Shown piece after piece: positions 21,513 to 32,422 of a stretch of 64,000 nt of DNA. This DNA comes from Cytospora piceicola (lineage: Eukaryota > Ascomycota > Sordariomycetes > Diaporthales > Cytosporaceae). The stretch lies in the NCBI GenBank assembly GCA_023375675.1, contig JALQBC010000009.1, forward strand, positions 1-64,000. Reading direction: 5' to 3'. The notes under the pieces were generated by a model that was given only the letters and a program-made list of their open reading frames with translations, was not told the DNA's origin and ran no database searches. The position numbers and the translations under genes were made by a program. Within the stretch, counting starts at the first letter, position 1. Every line of letters begins with the position of its first letter.

Positions 21513-22156
21513 GATGCTGCTGGGACTTTCCGGTGAGTCGCGGGAAGAACGAAGACTAGATGAGGGGAACAACAAAGAATATAGACTCACGAGGACGCAT
21601 GAGACGCTGGGCCCTGACTGCACACACGGTAACTTATTGGGCTGACGTGTACCCTTCAACCGACCACAGCTGGAGCGAGAGGGGTGGAAAGGCACTTGAT
21701 GTAACGGTCGATCAATGAATCCCAGATTGGATAAAACATACATGACTTTGTGAAAGCATTGAAGAGGCGAAGTATCATGTAGTCAGCAGATTATATGCAC
21801 GTGTGGATGCCTATAGCCGACTGAGTTGACACGTCATGGCATGACACCAGTGAGCGTCCTTCGGGCACTTGCGATGCCGTTTGTACCGAATCCCTCGATT
21901 TTTCGGGGGGGGGGGGGCAAAAGACAGCGAGCTATAGTATGTGGACTAGACATACGGGGTCTTAGAGCTGTGAACAGGGGACTGTGACCAATACACCTGT
22001 GCTGGGGCCGAGTACAAAAGAGCGGCATGTCAAGCAAGCCGAGGATTGTGGTTATCGAGTCTATACACGTCCAAAGCACAGTATTCGAAATTTTAGAAAA
22101 TGAGTCCTACAGTCACCGGTTCAGTGAGTCCCTGGTTGTATTCTTGTTAGGCCTTC
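21513..22156. promoter_or_regulatory. Shared divergent promoter region, P450 / UbiA-type gene
   Basis: Intergenic 644 bp between two start codons pointing away from each other. It holds a G13 run (21905-21917) and no supported gene. Bidirectional promoters are frequent inside fungal biosynthetic clusters; shared control here is inferred from layout. Confidence 0.45.
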
Positions 22157-23113
22157 ATGAGAACTGATCATTGCCCGGCCAAGGTCCCGGTTCGCATCCA
22201 TACCCCAAGAGGCTCGTGGCTCTTTCACGCGTACTCAGTCTGGCTGTTCACGCGCAGTGATCTGAAGACCATCGTTGTGCCACAAAGTGCTTTCGGGATC
22301 ATCAGCGCTCTTTCACTCTCGCCGCAAGCCGGCTGGGAACATGCATCAGACCGTATCCAAGTGCTCGTCCGGATACCAACGGTGGTCTTTTGGGTGTGGA
22401 TCAACCTGCTCCCCTTCGCTATCGACAACCAGCGGCAGACACCGGCCATACTAGAGGACAAACACAACAAGCCGTGGCGAACAATGCCCGCCGGCCGCAT
22501 GACGCCCCCACAGGCGAAGACACTGATGTTCTGCCTTTACCCACTTGCCTTCTGCGCTAGCCTGTGGCTCGGTGGTATTAGGCAGTGCCTGGCACTTATG
22601 GTGTTGGGTTACACTTATAACGACCTTGGCCTGGCCGACTGGAACTGGGTGAGCCGTAACTGCATCAACGGGCTGGGGTTCTGCTGCTTCGCCTCTGGAG
22701 CGCTGGAGGTTGCCCTCGACATGCCGCTCCAAGCGGCGTTGAGTGAGCATCGACCCATGCTTGCATGGCTAGGCGTTATAGCCGCCGTGGTAATCTCGAC
22801 GGTGCAGACGCAAGACATGGCGGATCAGGATGGGGACCGCATGCGGGCGCGGAAGTCGCTGCCTTTGACTGTCGGTGATGGCACGGCGCGTTGGTTGACT
22901 GCAACGTCAGTTGCGAGCTGGTCTATTTTGTGTCCTCTGTACTGGGAGGTGGGCCGCGTATCGTGCCTGTGTGTGGGAAGCTTAGGACTCGTGATTTCAT
23001 GCAGTATGTTGACGTTGCGCAGTGTTGAGGCTGACAAAAGGACGTTTCGGTTGTGGAACGGTTGGATGGCCTCACTTTACATGCTACCGCTAGTCTCCAC
23101 TGTTGGGCTGTAG
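22157..23113 (+). CDS. UbiA-family membrane enzyme, fungal terpene cyclase/prenyltransferase type
   Basis: Single exon, 318 residues, with about seven to eight hydrophobic helices. The first Asp-rich region reads AIDNQRQTPAILEDKHNKPW (residues 88-107), followed by PAGRM. The second reads DMADQDGDRMRARKSLPL (residues 220-237). NQ…ED.xNKPWR…PAGR and DxxDxxGDxxxxRxxLP are hallmarks of UbiA-superfamily fungal enzymes, including the fumagillin beta-trans-bergamotene synthase Fma-TC. The Asp residues bind Mg2+-diphosphate of an isoprenoid substrate. Whether it cyclises farnesyl diphosphate or transfers a prenyl group cannot be told from sequence alone. Length and the absence of a mitochondrial presequence argue against Coq2 or Cox10. 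A P450, hydrolase and methyltransferase nearby support a biosynthetic role. Confidence 0.8.
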   Translation: MRTDHCPAKVPVRIHTPRGSWLFHAYSVWLFTRSDLKTIVVPQSAFGIISALSLSPQAGWEHASDRIQVLVRIPTVVFWVWINLLPFAIDNQRQTPAILEDKHNKPWRTMPAGRMTPPQAKTLMFCLYPLAFCASLWLGGIRQCLALMVLGYTYNDLGLADWNWVSRNCINGLGFCCFASGALEVALDMPLQAALSEHRPMLAWLGVIAAVVISTVQTQDMADQDGDRMRARKSLPLTVGDGTARWLTATSVASWSILCPLYWEVGRVSCLCVGSLGLVISCSMLTLRSVEADKRTFRLWNGWMASLYMLPLVSTVGL

Positions 23114-23736
23114 CCTGTAGTGAACATGAGCAAATTCGGCCCTTTCCTGCATGCTTACTGTTGCACCTGGTATGGTAGCACAGATGGGGGCCAGAACTAT
23201 TTCACACCGGGTAGCATAGACGGGGGCAGAAGGACTATTCTGGCAAAGAGTAAGCAGTTGTTTTGGAACCTTGTTGGTCCTACTCTCACTGGTATGTTAT
23301 TGACAGGGGTTGAACTTGGGGGCTATGTGCGGGTGGCGGCTAGACTTCGGTTCCTACTAAGTATACTTAAGTATACCTTGTGAAATGACAGTCGAGCTAT
23401 GTTGGTTGATATGGGTGACTCCCCGCAGGTGATACAAGACAAGTAAAACGACCAACCAATGCCGTGAAGGGACTGGACGCCACACGGTTACACCCTCAGG
23501 CACATCACAGTACAAAAATACCTGCACAAAGTATTAGGTATGACCAGCACTGAGGCGCCGTTGGCACCATTTAGGTAGGCCCCTCCAGGGCTGTACGTTG
23601 CATGATTTACTAACCTCAACCTACCTACATATTTTACACGTCTCCTTGTGCCCGTCAAAAACCATATCACAGCAAACGCTTTCAAGTCAACAAACTGCAC
23701 CTTTGTTGGCATCTTCTGTATATCCGTCCCAACACA
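23114..23736. other. Spacer between UbiA-type gene and hydrolase gene
   Basis: About 620 bp without a supported gene. It includes the AGGTA/TACCT motif near 23570-23630, about 100 bp ahead of the hydrolase start. Confidence 0.5.
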
Positions 23737-24576
23737 ATGTCTAAGCCAGTATTTGTGCTTCTACACGGCGCATGGCACAGTCCTCGATGCTGGGAGCGTC
23801 TTGCTGCCGAGCTTAACAAGGAGGGCTACTCATCTGTTGCCCCGGCGTTGCCTTCATCGGGCTCTACTCCACCGACACCAGACTGGTCGCAAGATGTCGA
23901 GACCATCCGCAAGACCGTCTCGGAACTCGTCGAGGACCACGAAGTCGTCGTCGTCACACATAGCTTCAGCGGCATGACCGGCGGCACTGCCCTGGAGGGC
24001 TTGGACAAGCAGGCGCGTGCGTCAAACGGACTGAAGGGCGGAGTCATTAGACTCATCTACATCACCGCCTTCCTTGTGCCAGAGGGCTTCCAGCACTCAC
24101 CGCACGGCACACGCGATAATATGGTCCCCGAGATGAGGACCGATCTTGAAGTACGTTGCGCCCTTCCAAAGTCCCCCCCCCCCCCCCCATCATAGGTAGC
24201 CTAGTGCTAATGGCCTAATCATGTTTTTCAGGCTGGAATTATAACCGTCCGCCCCGAGGACGCCAAGGGCATGTTCTATCAAGATGTGGACGACTCGGTT
24301 GTCGCCGAGTTGGTCAAGGACCTACGTCCACAGAGCTTTGGGTCCTTCTGGAGCACCACTACATACGCAGCTTGGCGCAATATTCCGACTACCTACATCC
24401 TTTGCATGGGTGACAGTCCGACCACTGTTGTTGCCGCACAGTACCTGATTGATACGGCGAAGGCAAGCGGGCCGCATAAGATTGATAATGTCATCAAAGC
24501 AGACTCTGGCCATTCTCCATTCATCAGTAAGCCCCAGTGGACTGCAGAAACTCTGATCCAGGAGGCGAGTCGTTAG
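23737..24576 (+). CDS. Alpha/beta hydrolase (methylesterase-like)
   Basis: Two exons, 23737-24150 and 24232-24576, 252 residues. The intron (GTACGT…TTTTTCAG) contains a C16 run. The fold starts with VFVLLHGAWHSPRCWE, an oxyanion HG motif. The nucleophile elbow reads THSFSG with Ser76. An acidic residue follows in CMGDSP and the catalytic His in ADSGHSPF near the C terminus. This order matches the AB hydrolase-6 / plant-MES-like group that cleaves small esters or lactones. No signal peptide, so it should be cytosolic. The elbow has Thr and Ser where Gly is usual (GxSxG), which is odd but seen in fungal members. In this context it could tailor an ester or lactone in the neighbouring pathway. 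Confidence 0.8.
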
Positions 24577-25082
24577 TTCAATAGGGAGGGGGGGTAATGG
24601 TGGTTTGGGTGTAATTGGAATACTTGCGGTGCTTCGTTGGGCCCTGGTTCTATATTTGAAATGCAAAGCATTACGCACAACATGATGCCAGCTTAATATT
24701 TTCCTTTTCAATGCTTGGTAAATGCACGTAGTTGTCAAAAGAATAGTACGCGTCTCATTGTCACAGAAAATGCTTCGATGAAATGCATAACGCTACTGTG
24801 TCCACCTCCAGGGCTCCCTCCAGCCCCCCCTCCCCCGGGGGGGGGCAACATCTTGATCAGCGTCTTGGTGACTTCCACTCATACTTAGGTATGCAGACAG
24901 CCTCGATGGAAGAGTGTTTCCAAAAAATCAAGAAGAACACGCTTGAGCAGATGAACTTACCTCGTTATTGTATCCGTATTTCAAGACATGATTCATTGAA
25001 ACTACCCTATGCAAAACATTCGTCCTCCCAACTAGAAACCCATACCAGATACATACAAGCACCCGATACCTGCAGCTACGAC
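24577..25082. other. Spacer with a C/G homopolymer hairpin
   Basis: About 500 bp between the convergent hydrolase and methyltransferase genes. A C7-T-C5-G9 run at about 24824-24845 could form a perfect short hairpin and might serve as a boundary or stall site, which is inference. No gene. Confidence 0.5.
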
Positions 25083-26203
25083 TCACAATGGTCGCTGCCC
25101 AACAACAGTCAGTCGCCCCACGTTATACGCAAGTTTCTGTCTGTGACGAAAGACACTGGATATCAAGTCTCTGCAACGCTCACCTGAGCCGTTGCGAATA
25201 GGGTCTAAGGCCTTGTAGCTAACCTCCTCGGATGCCATGAGCGCTGTGTCCAGTTGGAAAGGTAGAAGCTCTAACGGGAACGGGCGATTGTCTACAGCGA
25301 TGTTGACGAGTCCGTTCTCCTTGAAAGTCGTAGGCAACCGAATAGGCCAACTGCAAAATGTTTAGACGCCGAGTTTGCCTCAGACAGAAACGGTACGGAA
25401 ATAGGTCAATGTTTGAGTACTTACTCATCGGCTGACCAGTTCGCCCTCGTTCCGCCCAGTGTTCCTATCATCTCTAGGAGCGGGGTCAAATTATCCTCGA
25501 TTTCCTTGCCTTCCTCTGACCGCACGATCTTCCAGTCGCTATAATCGATCTCACCCCAAGAAACCCATCCTCCAGGCTCTATAGTGTCGTTAGCAACCAT
25601 GCGTTTAAAGTTACTATACCTGCAAGGAGTATTCTTACTGAGGAGTTTCAGAAGGTTCTGTATAATAGGTGTGGGATTGTTGTTATGCACGGCTAAATGA
25701 AAGAGCTGGATATGTACGATGTCATACTTTCCGATCAAGTGCTCTGGCAAAGGAGCTAAACAGTCAACTTCGTGTACCGAAACATTATTGGGCAGCCAAT
25801 CCTTGGGGGGACACTGCGTCAGATCGATGTCGAAGCCGTCGATATGAGCCGAAGGCGGGAGGAAGCGTGCGAGGTCGGTAAGCCAGATCCTTATTTGTCC
25901 GGCCCACGTGTCAGCAGGACGGTCATCGAGGAGGAATGTGTACGTTTGAGAGCAAAGAGATGATATGTACCCGGTGCCAACGCCGATTTCTGCAACATGG
26001 AGATGTTCAGCTTGTGCTGGGATACTGGGGTGCAGCGAGAAGCCGTCATATTTCCAGAGAAAATACTGTAAATTCAACCTGTATCCATAATTAGCAACTT
26101 CCAGCTGTCCGGCTGCACATGTGGCATTGGAGGCAAGTCAGGGAACAAACCTGGCATTTGCAGAGAAACTGCGGCCAAGAATGTAGGCCTCGTGCTCCTC
26201 CAT
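25083..26203 (-). CDS. UMTA/LaeA-like SAM-dependent methyltransferase
   Basis: Five exons: 26203-26151, 26078-25971, 25889-25639, 25578-25425 and 25350-25083, 277 residues. Every join is in phase and restores family motifs: AR|LNLQYFLWKYDG, AEIGVGTG|IWLTDLARF (SAM motif I), NLLKLL|KPGGWVSWGE, and SAD|DWPIRLPTTF. Other marks are HIDGFDIDLTQCPP (motif II), DIVHIQLFHLAV, and a final strand TVVGQRP. This is the class I methyltransferase family found in many fungal secondary-metabolite clusters (UMTA, LaeA relatives). The middle introns (81 and 60 bp) keep the frame open, so an unspliced reading looks deceptively continuous but breaks motif I and LLKPGG. It is convergent with the hydrolase. Acceptor unknown; it may act on a small molecule rather than as a global regulator. 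Confidence 0.8.
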
Positions 26204-27455
26204 TTTATGATTCCCTGAGATAACAACGCCTGGCTATAGTTTACCTTGGCGTGTTTCGAGACGCCGTGCCCAGATTGTGCCTCGAATCTTCGTTGAATAA
26301 AGCAGATGAAAGTGCTGAGTTCTAAGCAGTGGAAGGATTCAAATTGCACACTGGTGAGTCGCATAATAGAGATGCAAACCTTTCCTTCCCGCTCCCCCCA
26401 CCCCCTCACCTCCGAGAAAAGCCCCTTTGTGCCATAATCTTACATGTGTGTGTAATTTGAAACCTCGGTGTGGTGCAGTCCTACATAAGAAGTACATATC
26501 GGATTGCCAAATTCAGACCTAAGTCTGACTCCACTACTGTAAGACAACCCAAGACGATCAATTACATCTCCATGTCTCCATGATCATGAACACTCGCCGA
26601 AGTAGCACCATGTATCGTCTGGTATGCAGTATGATTCCAACCTAAACACGACTATAAGCGGCACAGTCGGGCAAGGCAGTGCATAAGAGCGAGACCTGCA
26701 TTTCCGGTTAACCAACCACGTTAGTCGGACGTGTACACAAGCTGCAACATAATTATTGTAGAAGGAGGATCTCATTCGGTTCAGCCACCAACATATCTTT
26801 GATTTCCACAAGATGACTGCATGAAAGCATCCGAGATTGTGAAACCATCGGCTCACCAGTACACATCGTGGGCGCCTCTGCTCACCATGATGATCCAAAG
26901 GGTGTAGTTGACTTAGGGCTGCTTTCGTGATTGATGTAGACTCAACCAACAGTAACGACATATTGAAAGGGATTGGTTACGTATGAAATCTCCGCCGGCA
27001 TAGCACGTATTGGTTCATCGTGGCGGATACTACCCTGGGGTAGCTTGCGTTCTCATAATATCAAGAACTCATTTACGACCATTGACCTGGTAATAGTTGT
27101 GCTTTCCTTGTGGTCCCCCAGATATACAGTCAGTCTGTCTGCAAGACTAAGGCACAGCCAAGACAATACCACCCAGGTTAAGAATGGGAACAGCCAACCA
27201 AGAGAACAACGAGCCGATGGTGCCGTGGATGGAGGGTGTCGGATAGGCAATTGGTTGGGGGAGGGGGGTTGGCGTTGTCTGACCCCCTGTTGCTCTCTTC
27301 ACACAAGCTTAGCTGCCTGATCAGTAGCAAGCACAGTCAGATCAGTCGTGTTAAAAGAGCACCATCCGCTCCCTGCCCCATTTGGGTCCCTATTCCCATC
27401 ATAGTCACATGAAGTCAATCTGTGTAATTTTCAGCAGAAAATCATAATATACAAC
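26204..27455. other. Divergent intergenic region
   Basis: About 1.25 kb between the methyltransferase (minus) and the rhodopsin-fold membrane gene (plus). Short frames only, none recognised. Confidence 0.5.
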
Positions 27456-28933
27456 ATGGCGCCCTACACTGCAGACATGACCTTTCCCACTGCGATCTTG
27501 GCCGTCAACTCCATTGGACTCGGCCTCTCCTTTGGCGCCGTTGTCTCGAGATTCTGCGCTCGATACATTAGACAGACTGCGTTGAGGCTAGCAGACTACA
27601 CAATTGTTGTAGCTTGGGCAAGTTCACGTCCTCCCAGCTTAATGATGGATAATGAGTGCTAACGATCGAACGGCACTTAGATCTTCGCTCTGGGCCTTAC
27701 CATCAGTGAGAACTACTGTGTCACCAAAGGGGGAGTTGGCCAGAAAGCATCGACCGTCACCATGGACCAGTTGCTATTTTCCGAAAAAGTTGGTTGAACC
27801 ATTCCCCCCTCCTCTCGCCCAATGCGAGAAATATCTGCTTTTCCTGACGGTGAAATTGCAATTAACACCTAGCCTAGCAATTTGTTGCCATAGGGGTTTT
27901 GGGATCGTTAGCAGTGACATTTGTGAAGATCTCCATACTGGACTTTTTCCTCTCAATCTTTTCTATCAACAGCAATTTTCGACTCGTCGCCATCTTCTTG
28001 ATGGGCGTCACAGCCTGCTACGGACTCTCCTTTACCATTGTCTCATTGGCGGGCTGCCAGCCTTTCGAAGCCAACTGGGACAAAGTGTCGCATCCGGATT
28101 ACAAATGCATCAATACATCTAGATTCTATACTGCACAGACAAGTATCGGCGCTGCCTTGGACATCCTCATACTCTTGCTGCCAGTTCCTCTTGTCTGGGC
28201 CATGAATACAAAGACAAGCAAAAAGGTTGGCCTGACATTTATTTTCACTGTTGGCATTCTGTAAGTCTTTCTTTTCTACCCGCCACTAATTCAGACGTCT
28301 CAGGCTGACGAATTAGATAGAATTTGCGCCATCTCACTTGCCCGTCTTTATTACAATACGCAATCGACTTTCATGATCACCCATTTTACCGAGTACGCCG
28401 GCATTGCGGCAATCCTCGCCGGGCTGGAAATCAATCTGTCCATCACTTGTGCCTGCCTACCGTTGTTCCCTGCCCTCTTGCAGCCCCTTGTCGGGAAGCT
28501 CAAGTCGACCTTTGGTTCCAAGAGCGGCAGCACACTGAAGGCACTATGGCTCGACTTCTCCTCCCACCGGTCCCGCCGAAACATTCACGGCTCAGTCAAA
28601 CTCGGAGACTCAAGCCAAGAACGTGGACAAGGAAGTTCGTCAGCAGGAGATGATATTGAGGGTGCCCGCCGTCAAAACCAATTCGCTAACGATAAGCTGT
28701 ACCCGCTGAGCATGACCGCTGCAAGCCGCGCAAGTGTGGATGGAGATAACGTTCATGCAGGACAGGTACATATACTTACAACCATCTCGGCTGACACCAT
28801 AGAGATGCCCATTCTTGGAGCGAGTGTTACCCCTTCTGGTGATCCCCGTTCAGTCGTGTCGTATAACGGTAGCGATCGCAAGAAGTATAAAGGATCACTC
28901 AATGGATCAAGTGGTGTGCGATTGTACAGCTGA
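27456..28933 (+). CDS. Fungal rhodopsin-domain (SAT4/PTH11-like) seven-helix membrane protein
   Basis: Four exons: 27456-27617, 27681-27792, 27894-28260 and 28321-28933, 417 residues. Hydrophobic segments alternate with the family landmarks RLADYTIVVAW, FVKISILDFFLSIF, CQPFEANWDK, CINTSRFYTAQTSIGAALDI (conserved before helix 5) and LEINLSITCACLPLFPALL. This is the fungal rhodopsin-fold family that includes PTH11-like receptors and proteins encoded in secondary-metabolite loci such as SAT4. The long polar tail (about 140 residues) is cytosolic. The first intron uses a GC donor (GCAAGT…TTAG); an alternative GT donor nine bases earlier (GTAGCT) also keeps the frame but is weaker. Ligand and role unknown. 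Confidence 0.72.
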
Positions 28934-29079
28934 TTCAATCTGTAATAAAGTGTACGTTTCCTGTGTTGTTGCTATTTTGGGTGAACAAACCGGAAGAGGA
29001 CATTGAAGAAAGAGACGGAGTAGTATATATGATTTCAGCTAGTTCTAGGAATAAAACGTATATCGTACACCAGTTCGGC

Positions 29080-29815
29080 GCAGGGCTGATCTCTGTATAA
29101 CTACCAACCAGTTCCGCGACTGGATCGTGGCCCCCAGATCCCGCGAGCTTCTCATCCACGGCGACTTCCGTACCAACCGCACCCCAAGATAGGTCTCTGC
29201 GCTTCTCTCACTGCTGTTCCACTCTGACGAGGACCCTGCAGGCGAGGGAGCAATATGCCGTGCTGGCCTTCTTCTGCAGGAGCCATGTCGAGGATGACGA
29301 TAGGCTCAGCGGCACGAGGGCTATGGCCCGGAGCTTGGTTACGCACCTGCTGCGGCAGTGGTCGTTTGAGGGCACTGCGCTGGAGTGACTTTATTTTGAC
29401 CTTATGCGGGTTAGGAAGGGGAACCTGGACCGCGTCTGTGCACTTCCTGGTTGTCTTGTTTACCGACTTCCAGAACGTGTCACTTTGGTGTGCGTTGTTG
29501 ACGGGATCTCCCACTACGTGACGGACGACTTCGTGGACGGCATGAAGAAGGTGCTGCTGTGTTTGTTAGACCTGGCAAGGGATAGTCGAGTGGCTTCCCT
29601 AGTCAAGGTTATAGCTACCAGCCCGACGACTACGGCTCTGGTACAGAGTCAGTTCTGTGACGACGACTCTTGCTTCGTCTCGTTAAGTCAAGTTCGTGAT
29701 ACAGGGCAGGTATTTGGTTCAGGCGTGTTGGAGGATTCCGAAAGTTTCGTTATCTCCTCCGGCTCGGAGGGATCCCGAGGTTCTGAGTACGAGGACGAAG
29801 ACGACGAGTAGTTGA
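29080..29815 (+). pseudogene. Degraded fragment of a large fungal NACHT-like/effector-type protein
   Basis: Pieces in two frames form a continuous protein-like track. First FRDWIVAPRSRELLIHGDFR near 29115-29180, then a frame change before LQAREQYAVLAFFC (about 29237), SGTRAMARSLVTHLLRQWSF, an in-frame TGA at about 29386, and then VCVVDGISHYVTDDFVDGMK with VIATSPTTTALV. The layout (…LLVHGDF…FFCG…RSLi.QLL…vFCviDGIS…vLvTSP) recalls a family of fungal P-loop-like proteins common near heterokaryon-incompatibility-type genes. The C terminus is acidic (SEYEDEDDE). With a frameshift and an internal stop and no plausible intron to remove both, I call it a relic. Family naming is uncertain. Confidence 0.55.
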
Positions 29816-31036
29816 AACTGATGAATAGAAAACATCCTTGCGTAGAAAGGCCACAACTGGACACTGCTACGGTTTGCCGACAACGTCAATATAATGGCTA
29901 GTGTATGGAAGTTAGTCCCAATATAAGGTTAAACCCCAGCCCCTGGGGCTTTGACCTCGATGAAGCACTTCATCCTCCTCTTTTTCGGTAAGTTCTACGA
30001 CTGACCTATATCCACCTCGAGGATCAGCTCGTCTTCAGCGTTCCAAGTCCGTTGCATTTTGAAGTTATCGGACCCAACGGGTGACATATAGTCATGTAAA
30101 GCACCCGAATTGGTAAGAGATGTCTCGATGATAGTACGTGTAACCCGGTTGACATGTAGCTTTGAAATCCAAGTCGAATTGCCTTACATCTCAGTCCACG
30201 TCAATTCGTGGCATGTCTCTTCCACGTTTCTCTACACAGCCACATCGATAGCTAGTTTCACTTGCACATCGCCTTCACAAGTGAATGTTTTTGTTGGAGA
30301 GGGGCCGTGTGAAGGCGCCTCGCTGGAGCACAGGAAGGATAGCTCCGAGAGTTTTGAAACTAGAATATTCTATGCTCGTCCATGGTTGTAATCATAATTA
30401 TGCGGGGCTTGTATGACGACGGACGAATGAGGCGAACTCTGGAGGCTCATAACTCTCAGATGAACTTACAAATGGGAAGTGGATAAAACAAAGTCCGCAA
30501 CCAGACCACTGTGATTGCTAAGCGATCGTCACCGACGTTCTACATCCTGTGCGGCGATCCCCGCGGAAAGGGGCCAAGAACTTAATCTCTAACCTTTTCG
30601 ATTCTCTGACGTCAATGCGATACATTGTAGTTCGTGAGCTTAGCTTGGGAAACTCGGGGCAGTCTGCTACGTACGGGGCCCCGTGTAAGTGCTCTTATAA
30701 CAGCGGGGTAGTCACAGCAGCTATAGAAACAGCTTGACTCGATGCTTGTCAACACCTCCAGATGTCATCGTGGTTAGTTCATAGCGGGACTATGCCGCAA
30801 GATCTTCCCCTAGGGGACCTCATGACGTCGAACCGAGGCTTACCAATGGTTGAGATCGGCCATGTCTCATGAAGTTTTCCAAATATAAAGTCTCCTCTTG
30901 GGTTCATCAACATCTATATACTCTTTGATCTTCATCACTTATTCAAACACTCCGAATACTCCATAAACACTCCTCATTCACCGTACTTCACCACATATCA
31001 CACTTACAAACCACAAATACCATAACATCTATCATC
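29816..31036. other. Intergenic region upstream of the DJ-1-like gene
   Basis: About 1.2 kb without a supported gene. It has a small CCCCAG/CTGGGG hairpin near 29937-29951. The last 140 bases are a CA/CT-rich leader lacking G, typical of well-expressed fungal genes. Confidence 0.55.
30893..30900 (+). promoter_or_regulatory. TATA-like element of the DJ-1-like gene
   Basis: atataaag lies about 140 bp before the start codon at 31037 and is followed by a G-poor CA/CT leader. Supported by sequence and position only. Confidence 0.4.
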
Positions 31037-31809
31037 ATGGCTCCCAAGATCCTCGTCGTCATGACCTCTCACAGCGAGATGGGCAACTCTGGCAAGCCCA
31101 CCGGCTGGTACCTCGTAAGAACCCCTCCTCCTCACTGACCAGACCCCTTCTCTGGGGGCCACGGAAGAACCCGAAAATTAACATCACCCCACAGCCTGAG
31201 CTCTCCCACCCATACGACGTGTTCGTCAAGGCCGGCGCCGAGATGACCTTCGTCTCCCCCAAGGGTGGCGTCTCCCCCCTGGACCCCGCCTCGGTCGAGA
31301 TGTTCGGTTCCGACCCCAGCGCCGCCAACTTCCTGAAGAACCACAAGGACATCTGGGAGAACACCAAGCCCCTGTCCGAGTTCACCAACGCTGCCGACAC
31401 CTTCGACGCCGTCTTCGTGCCCGGCGGCCACGGCCCAATGTACGACCTGTTCAACGACAAGACGTCGCAGAAGATCATCGGCGACTTCGCGTCCAAGGGC
31501 AAGCCTGTCGCTGCCGTGTGTCACGGCCCCGCCGCGCTCATCAACGCCACGCTGGCCGACGGCACACCGATCCTCAAGGGCAAGGAGGTTACTGGATTCA
31601 GCAACGTCGAGGAGGACCAGGTCCAGCTCACCCCTTACATGCCCTTCATGATGGAGACGGAGTTGGGCAAGGTCAGTGGCGGCAAGTACGTCAAGGCTTC
31701 CGAGCCTTGGGGCGAGAAGGTCGTTGTGTCAGGGAACGTGATCACTGGCCAGAACCCTGCCAGTGCCCACAAGATCGCCGAGGAGTTGATCAAGGCTCTC
31801 AAGGCTTAA
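31037..31809 (+). CDS. DJ-1/PfpI family protein, Hsp31-like glyoxalase III/chaperone
   Basis: Two exons, 31037-31114 and 31195-31809, 230 residues, close to yeast Hsp31. The intron joins GWYL to PELSHPYDVF in phase. Core marks are FVSPKGG, FDAVFVPGGHGPMYDL and the nucleophile elbow AAVCHGPAAL with Cys135 followed by His136. The C-terminal segment (YVKASEPWGEKVVV, GNVITGQNPASA) is family-typical. Known relatives convert methylglyoxal to D-lactate without glutathione and act as stress-induced holdase chaperones. Strong codon bias and a CA/CT leader suggest high or inducible expression. It is the first core-type gene to the right of the accessory stretch. Confidence 0.9.
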
Positions 31810-32422
31810 ATGTGTTCAATTTAGGAATATCCGGGGGTTAGGAATAGCAAAATGATACCAGGCATGTGACGCCGCGTTTTTACCATCACTATATTCTCAG
31901 TTGTTGCTGCGAAGCCTCTCTTTGTGACTCGATATGTGTGTTGTGGGATAATGATGGAAGCTGCTTGTATATTGGGAAATGTGTTCTTTTCTCGAGAATG
32001 GGTGTTCCATTGCTAATGAAAAAATCGCATGCAGACCTAGTACGAGTTGTGAGCATAGTAGAGCTGGGCAACAAACTTTCTGCCATCACAATGCGCTGCT
32101 GCGTCCTCGTCTTCCCATACACTGCAAAGGGTATCTGAATATTTGCAAAAAGTGGAAGCCGAGGTTTTGGTGAGCCCATTCCGTCTTGCAAACACCAAAT
32201 GAAAAAAGCCTGAAGCTCAAGCTGATGGCTCAAAATCTTATGAATCTCGTGGTATCCGTACCTCATGTCTGAGGTCTCAGAAGTCCAACATAACCAATAA
32301 GCACCACCCAACACAAAAACTGTCAGTATGGCGCCTTAATACCTCCAGATAGTTTCTCTCGAAACTTCACGAGATGAAAGGAATAAAGAAAAGGAAGTGG
32401 TGATTCGTAGCCAAACCCTTTT
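31810..32422. other. Convergent intergenic region
   Basis: About 610 bp between the stop codons of two convergent genes. Probable 3' UTRs; no gene seen. Confidence 0.55.

Noticed and set aside
22102..22156. Upstream ATG and mini-intron for the UbiA-type gene
   Set aside because: The ATG at 22100 reaches a TAG after 17 codons; the only GT-AG pair would make a 27-bp intron, too short.
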